Assembly: GCA_003151655.1 (NCBI GenBank)
Contig: PLYB01000241.1
Coordinates: 1 to 11,162 of the forward strand
Direction of reading: 5' to 3'
Source of the DNA: Gallionellaceae bacterium
GTDB lineage: Bacteria > Pseudomonadota > Gammaproteobacteria > Burkholderiales > Gallionellaceae
DNA length: 11,162 nt
Positions 7,167 to 11,162 of the stretch are shown piece by piece (positions within the stretch are counted from its first letter, which is position 1; every line of letters begins with the position of its first letter). The notes below the pieces were generated by a model that did not search any database, had not been told where the DNA came from, and saw only the letters and a program-made list of their open reading frames with translations. Made by a program: the position numbers and the translations under genes.

Positions 7167-8592
7167 TCATTCTGAAGGTACTGGCGAACTCCCCTTGCTA
7201 ACGCTCTCTCCATCTTTGTCGTGCAACGTCCAAAACGACAATGATGAAATCATCGTCAAACCGCCCAATGTCAGAAATGCATAGTGCAACGCGCCAGTGA
7301 CGGCGATTTGATCCGACTGCGGTAAATCGCCAAGGTACCAGGCAGCCATCAATGATCCGCAGGCCAGACCGAAACTCATGGACATCTGTTGCATTGAGCT
7401 GGCAATGGTACTTGCCATGCTTGAGTCCTCGGTTTTGATATCCGCATAGGCCATGGAATTCATGCTGGAGAATTGCATTGAATTGAAGAAACCCTGAGCC
7501 AAACCAAGAAAAACGATCAACACAATCGGCGTTGAAGTAGAAATACTGGCGAATAGGCTGATCGTTATGCCCATCAACAAGGTATTGACGACCAAGACCT
7601 TGCGGTATCCAAATCTTCGCAGTACGGGACTTGAAATCAGCTTCATTCCCATAGCCGCAGCGACTGCGGGCATCATGAGAAGCCCTGATTGCCAGGCAGG
7701 AAATCCAAAGCCGAGTTGATAGAGCAATGGCAACAAAAATGGGAGTCCGCCTACACCCAGTCGTGTAATGAATCCGCCGACTACTGAGACTCTGAATGTG
7801 CGTATGCGAAACAACGTAAGGCGCAGAAGCGGGTAGCTGGTTTGACGCGCATGCCAACCGTACGCGCCGAGCAGACTCAAAGATACTAGCAACAGGATGG
7901 TGGCCGAAATTACATCGATATGGTGTTCGCCAAACACCTCCAATACCCACGAGAGTAGCGCAGTACCTGTCCCAAATAGCAACAGACCGACTACATCAAG
8001 CGGCCTCGGATCATCTCCGCGATAGTCCGGCATGTGGCGATGGACGAGCAACAGTGCAGTCAAGCCTACCGGAACGTTAATAAAAAAGATTACGCGCCAA
8101 GGCAACCAGTGCACGATTACACCGCCAATCGTCGGACCAAGCAGTGGTCCGATCAATGCAGGAATAATCACAAAATTCATTGCCCTAAGTAACTCGGACT
8201 TCGGAAAGGTGCGAATGATGGCCAAGCGTCCTACCGGCATCATCATTGCAGCCGCCATTCCCTGCAAGATGCGCGATGCAACAAGCATTGGCACATTCAA
8301 AGACAGACCGCAAAGTATGGAAGAAAATGTAAATAGCGCCACTGCGATACCGAACACGCGCCGCGTACCGAAACGATCAGCCATCCAGCCGCTTATAGGA
8401 ATACATACCGCCAAGCTCAAAATGTAACTCTTTTAAGCTTAATGGTGCCACTTGTAGGCTCGCTGCAATGGATGGCACCGCCGTATTGACGATGGTCGAA
8501 TCAAGCTGCTCCATGAAAAGTGCTGTCGCCACCACCCACGGAAGATAACGTTTTACGTTCCAACTATCGACCTGAGTAGGTGTGGGATGCAT
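7167..8592 (-). pseudogene. frameshifted DHA2-family MFS multidrug transporter (EmrB/HsrA-like), two fragments
   Basis: A 14-helix proton-coupled drug transporter split into two reading frames. The upstream piece (ATG at 8592, MHPTPTQVDSW) carries TM1 and the motif LDSTIVNTAVPSIAASLQ, then runs out of frame into a TGA at 8377-8379. The downstream frame resumes with SYILSLAVCIPISGWMADRFG, which holds the motif A loop (GWMADRFGTRRVF), and continues intact through the remaining helices to 7167. It lacks its own ATG; the first usable in-frame start is TTG at 8420. Joined, the pieces give about 474 residues, near the usual family length. In relatives about four residues lie between PLxxK and SY; here only one base does, which suggests an 11-bp deletion. 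An ATG further up (8715) would add an unlikely N-terminus. The gene precedes marR on the same strand and may once have belonged to the same regulon. Confidence 0.86.
8427..8433 (-). other. frameshift lesion in the MFS transporter gene
   Basis: On the minus strand the first frame reads AGC TTA AAA GAG (Ser-Leu-Lys-Glu), while the frame that encodes the rest of the transporter reads AAG AGT TAC ATT (Lys-Ser-Tyr-Ile). A forward slip of one base at AAA-G would join them. The second frame has a stop (TAA) immediately upstream of the junction, so it cannot simply start earlier. Confidence 0.8.
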
Positions 8593-8850
8593 TGAGAATG
8601 ATGTTTCCAATAAACATGTATCCATAATAGCACTGGCAAATGATGCCGGCTTACCCCGCACCTGCCTTCCTGCTGGCATCGACACTAGTGCAGTCGTTAT
8701 AATGTCTGCATCCATCTTACCTCGGCCATGCTAATTCCTGATTCAGTTATTAATATGGTGATCAATTTACTTGTGTGTGGCGAGCCGCAATTAACTTGGG
8801 AGATGGTATTTATAGGTTTAATCGGCGAAAATCTGTGCCGTCAGCATTTC

Positions 8851-8855
8851 AAGGA
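8851..8855 (+). promoter_or_regulatory. ribosome binding site of the aldo/keto reductase gene
   Basis: AAGGA lies 9 bp before the ATG at 8865 and fixes the start. In the gap 8593-8864 between the divergent MFS and reductase genes I found only weak promoter candidates for the reductase (for example TTGGGA 8796-8801 with TTTAAT 8817-8822, a short 15-bp spacer) and no clear operator. Confidence 0.55.
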
Positions 8856-8864
8856 TAAAGCAAC

Positions 8865-9899
8865 ATGGAATACCGTCCCCTCGGCAGCAGCGACTTAAAA
8901 GTATCGGCACTGGCACTGGGCTCGATGACCTTCGGCGAACAGAACACCGAAGCCGAGGCGCATGCGCAGCTTGATCTCGCCGTGGCTCACGGCGTTAATT
9001 TCATCGACACTGCTGAGATGTATCCGGTCGCACCGCGCGCCGAGACCGTGCATCGCACCGAAAGTTATATCGGCTCGTGGCTCGCACGGCAACAGCGCGA
9101 CAAACTCATTATCGCCACCAAGATTGCCGGGCCGGCGCGCGGCTTCAACTGGATACGCGGCACACCCCGTATCAACCGCGAGCATATCACTGCTGCCGTT
9201 GAAGGCAGCCTGCGCCGCTTGCAGACTGACTATATCGACCTGTACCAAATCCACTGGCCGGATCGTTATGTACCGATGTTTGGCGCAACCAGTTACGATG
9301 TAACTCAAGAACGCGATAGCACGCCCATTGCCGAACAATTGGCCGTGTTGGCAGAACTAGTAGCTGCGGGGAAAGTTCGCTACATCGGGGTGAGCAATGA
9401 AACTCCTTGGGGAGTGGCTGAATTCGTGCGGTGCGCCGAACAACTTGGCTTGCCCAAGATCGTCACTGTGCAAAATGCCTACCACCTGCTGAACCGCAGT
9501 TTCGAAAGCGGTCTCGCGGAAACCTGCCTGCACGGCAACGTCGGCCTGCTTGCCTACAGCCCGCTCGCATTCGGCTGGCTCACCGGCAAATACCTAACCG
9601 ACCCGAATGCCAAAGGACGCATCACCATTTTTCCCGGTTTCGGTCAGCGTTACAACAAACCGAACGTACCTGCCGCCACCAGAGAATATGTGCGCATCGC
9701 CCGGGAAGCAGGGCTCACCCCTGCAACATTGGCACTGGCTTTCGCCCGCACACGCTGGTTCACCAACAGCGTCATCCTCGGTGCAACCACGCTGCAACAA
9801 CTCAAAGAAAATCTGGCCAGCGCCGAGGTGGTGTTAACTACAGAAGTATTGGAAAAAATCGAGGTGGTACATCAGCGCTATCCGAATCCAGCACCATGA
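8865..9899 (+). CDS. tas: Tas-like NADP(H)-dependent aldo/keto reductase
   Basis: A cytosolic TIM-barrel oxidoreductase that reduces aldehydes or ketones with NADPH. The 344-residue protein matches the length of E. coli Tas (346) and shares its signature runs: SMTFGEQNTEAEAHAQLD at 20-37, AEMYPV at 50-55, KVRYIGVSNET in the middle, LLNRSFESGLAE, and the C-terminal VHQRYPNPAP. The catalytic tetrad is complete: Asp48, Tyr53, Lys86 and His130 (YQIHW). The C-terminal LGATTLQQLKENL segment is the usual cofactor phosphate-binding region. E. coli Tas was named for suppressing tyrosine auxotrophy, but the physiological substrate is uncertain. The gene is divergent from the broken MFS transporter and convergent with the toxin gene, and appears to be a stand-alone unit with its own ribosome binding site. 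Confidence 0.93.
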   Translation: MEYRPLGSSDLKVSALALGSMTFGEQNTEAEAHAQLDLAVAHGVNFIDTAEMYPVAPRAETVHRTESYIGSWLARQQRDKLIIATKIAGPARGFNWIRGTPRINREHITAAVEGSLRRLQTDYIDLYQIHWPDRYVPMFGATSYDVTQERDSTPIAEQLAVLAELVAAGKVRYIGVSNETPWGVAEFVRCAEQLGLPKIVTVQNAYHLLNRSFESGLAETCLHGNVGLLAYSPLAFGWLTGKYLTDPNAKGRITIFPGFGQRYNKPNVPAATREYVRIAREAGLTPATLALAFARTRWFTNSVILGATTLQQLKENLASAEVVLTTEVLEKIEVVHQRYPNPAP

Positions 9900-9922
9900 T
9901 TTCACGTCTCAGTCGTCCTGCA

Positions 9923-10044
9923 TTGAACCCGGATTGTTCATTAGCCGCTGGGGCATCACAAAATCAAGGTGTTGTAGGTCGGGTTTTAACCCGACATGTC
10001 GGGCTGAAGCCCGACCTACGTTCTAATGAACAACCCGGGTTGAA
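9923..10044. repeat. nested extragenic palindrome (REP/MITE-like)
   Basis: Two layers of symmetry lie between the convergent reductase and toxin genes. The inner 46 bp (9974-10019) is bounded by GTAGGTCGGG and CCCGACCTAC and is made of two tandem hairpins, GTCGGGTT-TT-AACCCGAC (9978-9995) and GTCGGGCT-GA-AGCCCGAC (9998-10015). The outer layer is a 22-bp inverted repeat (9923-9944 with 10023-10044) matching at 20 of 22 positions; its right arm holds the palindrome CAACCCGGGTTG (10031-10042). GTT occurs on both sides of the inner element. It may act as a bidirectional terminator or mRNA stabiliser, or be the remnant of a small mobile repeat. Copy number elsewhere cannot be seen here. Confidence 0.75.
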
Positions 10045-10053
10045 GTAGTTGTC

Positions 10054-10401
10054 TTAATTTTCTTCAAATACGGAAATCAGGCAACCCAGAATTTGCTGAA
10101 CAACCTCGTCCGGCGCTTTTTCTATCCGTTCTGCTTTACGCGTTGTCCAGTCTAGTGTTTTCAGTTGATGAGCGTGAACGCAGCCATCTGTTTTCAAACC
10201 GAAACCCATCAGTGAGATCAGAAACCCGGTATCGCGCGCCACGGCTGCCGAGCCGCCAGAAATGGGACACACCATCGCAAGCTGGAAGCGCTTGTTGAAC
10301 GCTTTGGGAGAGACCACCAGACAAAAGTGATTGCCCCGCATTTCCTTGCCGCTGGCGGGATCAAATTGCAGATGCAGGATGTCGCCACGTTCGGGTATCA
10401 C
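10054..10401 (-). CDS. chpB: ChpB-like toxin of the MazF/PemK endoribonuclease family
   Basis: MazF-type toxins are mRNA-cleaving ribonucleases that arrest growth when their antitoxin is lost. The 115-residue protein has the family N-terminus ERGDILHLQFDPASGKE, then LVVSPKAFN, VCPISGGSAAVARDTGF, HQLKTLDW and the closing helix APDEVVQQILGCL. The wording is closest to E. coli ChpB (FDPASG, AFN, PI-x-GG, DEVVEE). Two expected catalytic positions look altered by eye: the conserved Arg of the GxRP loop is His25, and the Thr after the PI strand is Ser48. It may therefore be weakened, or belong to a subgroup with this pattern. Translation starts at GTG (10401), overlapping the antitoxin stop by four bases (GTGA), so the two are probably translationally coupled. 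Confidence 0.92.
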   Translation of the reverse strand: MIPERGDILHLQFDPASGKEMRGNHFCLVVSPKAFNKRFQLAMVCPISGGSAAVARDTGFLISLMGFGLKTDGCVHAHQLKTLDWTTRKAERIEKAPDEVVQQILGCLISVFEEN

Positions 10402-10640
10402 AGTTCTTTGCCCACGGTGGGCATTTCATCCCAACCGGATACACGTTCTATACCTTTCGGTGTGGCATCGAGCAGTTCAGAAAGAGTCGGCCTCAGCTTT
10501 GCGGGCTTCAATTTTAATTCATCGCCCCTAATTTCCAGAGCGACGCGACTACCCGCATCAAGATGGTTTTGCTCGACATAGGCTTGCGGGATAGTAACGA
10601 TCAACGATCCACCGGAACGGCGTAGTGCGGCTGTAAACAT
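10398..10640 (-). CDS. chpS: ChpS-like antitoxin (MazE/AbrB swapped-hairpin DNA-binding protein)
   Basis: The antitoxin binds and inhibits the downstream toxin and, as a dimer, represses the shared promoter. From the ATG at 10640 it has 80 residues. The first 45 (FTAALRRSGGSLIVTIPQAY, then LDAGSRVALEIRGDELKLKP) form the AbrB/MazE DNA-binding swapped hairpin. The tail (PTLSELLDATPKGIERVSGW and DEMPTVGKEL) is the expected disordered toxin-binding part. A perfect AGGAGG (10650-10645) four bases before the ATG fixes this start; a longer in-frame reading from 10694 would begin inside the promoter -35 box and is rejected. The gene precedes the toxin with a four-base overlap, the usual antitoxin-first order. 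Confidence 0.92.
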   Translation of the reverse strand: MFTAALRRSGGSLIVTIPQAYVEQNHLDAGSRVALEIRGDELKLKPAKLRPTLSELLDATPKGIERVSGWDEMPTVGKEL

Positions 10641-10649
10641 AAGACCTCC

Positions 10650-10683
10650 TACTATTTGTTTTACTATAGTAAAACAAATAGTA
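10650..10683. promoter_or_regulatory. probable autoregulatory operator of the toxin-antitoxin operon: 34-bp perfect palindrome
   Basis: The halves TACTATTTGTTTTACTA (10650-10666) and its exact reverse complement (10667-10683) meet with no spacer. The dyad ends one base inside the AGGAGG ribosome binding site and covers the -10 box and probable start site, as expected for repression by the MazE-type antitoxin alone or with its toxin. The 5' part of the transcript would retain only about half of it, so an RNA hairpin is unlikely to be its role. Confidence 0.82.
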
Positions 10684-10694
10684 ACTTCGGACAA
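10666..10694 (-). promoter_or_regulatory. probable sigma70 promoter of the antitoxin-toxin operon
   Basis: On the minus strand TTGTCC (10694-10689) and TACTAT (10671-10666) are 17 bp apart, four of six matches each. The overlapping TATAGT (10668-10663) fits the -10 consensus better but would need a 20-bp spacer. Either choice puts the -10 box at the centre of the palindrome and the start near 10659, leaving a leader of about 20 nt. Confidence 0.55.
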
Positions 10695-10734
10695 GCATTA
10701 TTAATTACCGCATGCCCCACGGGCTGAACAACAT

Positions 10735-11103
10735 TTACGCTTCCATAAACTCCAAGGCATTGCCATCGGGATCACGGCAAAACACTGCGCGGCGACCAGA
10801 CTGGCTTTGCGTGTAAGCAACACCTGCCGTACTCAAACGCTCCATCAGCTTCGCCATATCCGACACAAGTAAAGCCACATGGCGATCTCGCCCGCCATGC
10901 GCAGGACGTTGCAAACCGGCCTCCGGATTGGGCAACAACATCAGGTGAATTTGCTGCGAGGGTGTGATGTCATACCACACGCCCTCAAAACTCATCTGCG
11001 GACGATTGTTAGCCAGCGACAAGCCCAGCACACCTTCGTAGAACTGACGCGCTTTGGCAAGATCGCCAGTCAAAAAGCTAGTGTGATGAATCCCTAGAAT
11101 CAT
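10735..11103 (-). CDS. VOC-family (glyoxalase/fosfomycin-bleomycin resistance fold) protein
   Basis: The 122-residue protein is a single vicinal-oxygen-chelate domain made of two beta-alpha-beta-beta-beta modules, usually a metal-dependent dimer. Module one begins ILGIHHTSFLTGDLAKARQFYEGVLGL (residues 2-28); module two begins DRHVALLVSDMAKLMERL (73-90) and ends FCRDPDGNALEFMEA (108-122). Likely metal ligands are His6 or His7, His53 (IHLM), His75 and Glu118. Members include glyoxalase I, FosA-type resistance enzymes, dioxygenases and many proteins of unknown substrate, and the sequence does not decide among them. It lies 94 bp upstream of the antitoxin on the same strand, but that pair has its own promoter. 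No strong ribosome binding site precedes the ATG. Confidence 0.9.
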   Translation of the reverse strand: MILGIHHTSFLTGDLAKARQFYEGVLGLSLANNRPQMSFEGVWYDITPSQQIHLMLLPNPEAGLQRPAHGGRDRHVALLVSDMAKLMERLSTAGVAYTQSQSGRRAVFCRDPDGNALEFMEA

Positions 11104-11162
11104 AATGTTTATTGATTAGCAACGGAGTTCAGTTGAAATCAGTCCTGTCCGGAGATACGCGT

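Noticed and set aside
7161..7175. 15-bp palindrome TCAGAAT-C-ATTCTGA at the stop codon of the MFS gene
   Set aside because: Short 7-bp arms, partly coding, no T-run and no link to the nearby operator sequence; probably chance.
8593..8715. Extended N-terminus of the MFS transporter from ATG 8715 or 8625
   Set aside because: Neither start has a ribosome binding site, and the extra residues do not resemble the family; homologues begin close to the KRYLPW segment, so ATG 8592 fits better.
9431..10048. 205-codon plus-strand open frame running through the end of the reductase gene and the palindromic element
   Set aside because: It overlaps a well-supported aldo/keto reductase in another frame, is rich in Arg/His/Gln/Pro as shadow frames often are, and crosses a repeat; no family features.
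10641..10694. N-terminal extension of the antitoxin by 18 residues from an upstream start at 10694
   Set aside because: The extension would be encoded by the promoter and operator palindrome, and a perfect AGGAGG sits in front of the internal ATG at 10640.
11133..11162. Possible start of a plus-strand gene at TTG 11133 (reads KSVLSGDTR) preceded by GGAG at 11124-11127
   Set aside because: Only ten codons are visible before the window ends, and the minus strand is also open there (ending RISGQD with a stop at 11139-11141). The resemblance to the start of a tryptophanyl-tRNA synthetase is too slight to call.

Overview
The window reads as a piece of a Gram-negative chromosome, most likely a betaproteobacterium. 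That is an inference from moderate GC, a short type I QueF, a NodT-type outer-membrane lipoprotein, and a GTAGGTCGGG-type extragenic palindrome. No rRNA, tRNA, CRISPR array or transposase was seen. No stretch longer than 300 bases lacks a gene; the longest gap is 8593-8864.

Layout, left to right. (1) queF (+, 124-543), the last enzyme of preQ1 synthesis for queuosine, with its own TATAAT box. (2) A large leftward multidrug-efflux block, in transcription order: a 14-TM DHA2-type MFS drug transporter broken by a frameshift (8592-7167), a MarR-family repressor (7021-6521), then the three parts of a tripartite RND pump: inner-membrane transporter (6382-3200), periplasmic adaptor (3190-2015) and outer-membrane lipoprotein channel (2018-585). 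The last three genes are tightly packed (9-bp gap, then an ATGA overlap). (3) A Tas-like aldo/keto reductase (+, 8865-9899). (4) A nested extragenic palindrome (9923-10044). (5) A ChpS/ChpB-type (MazEF family) antitoxin-toxin pair on the minus strand (10640-10054). (6) A VOC/glyoxalase-fold protein (minus, 11103-10735).

The clearest regulatory signal lies just in front of marR. A perfect 16-bp inverted repeat (7057-7097) covers the spacer, -10 and probable transcription start of a near-consensus extended -10 sigma70 promoter (TTGACC, 17 bp, TATAGT). This is the expected design of a ligand-relieved MarR switch that represses itself and probably the downstream RND operon. A second perfect palindrome, 34 bp with no spacer (10650-10683), sits on the chpS promoter and should be the toxin-antitoxin autoregulatory operator. 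In both cases the -10 box lies at or beside the centre of the dyad.

I do not see a clearly new system. The points most worth a second look are the two palindromic operators, the apparent deletion in the MFS gene beside an intact RND pump, the missing lysine of the proton relay in the RND pump, the replaced catalytic arginine in the ChpB-like toxin, and the nested palindromic element.
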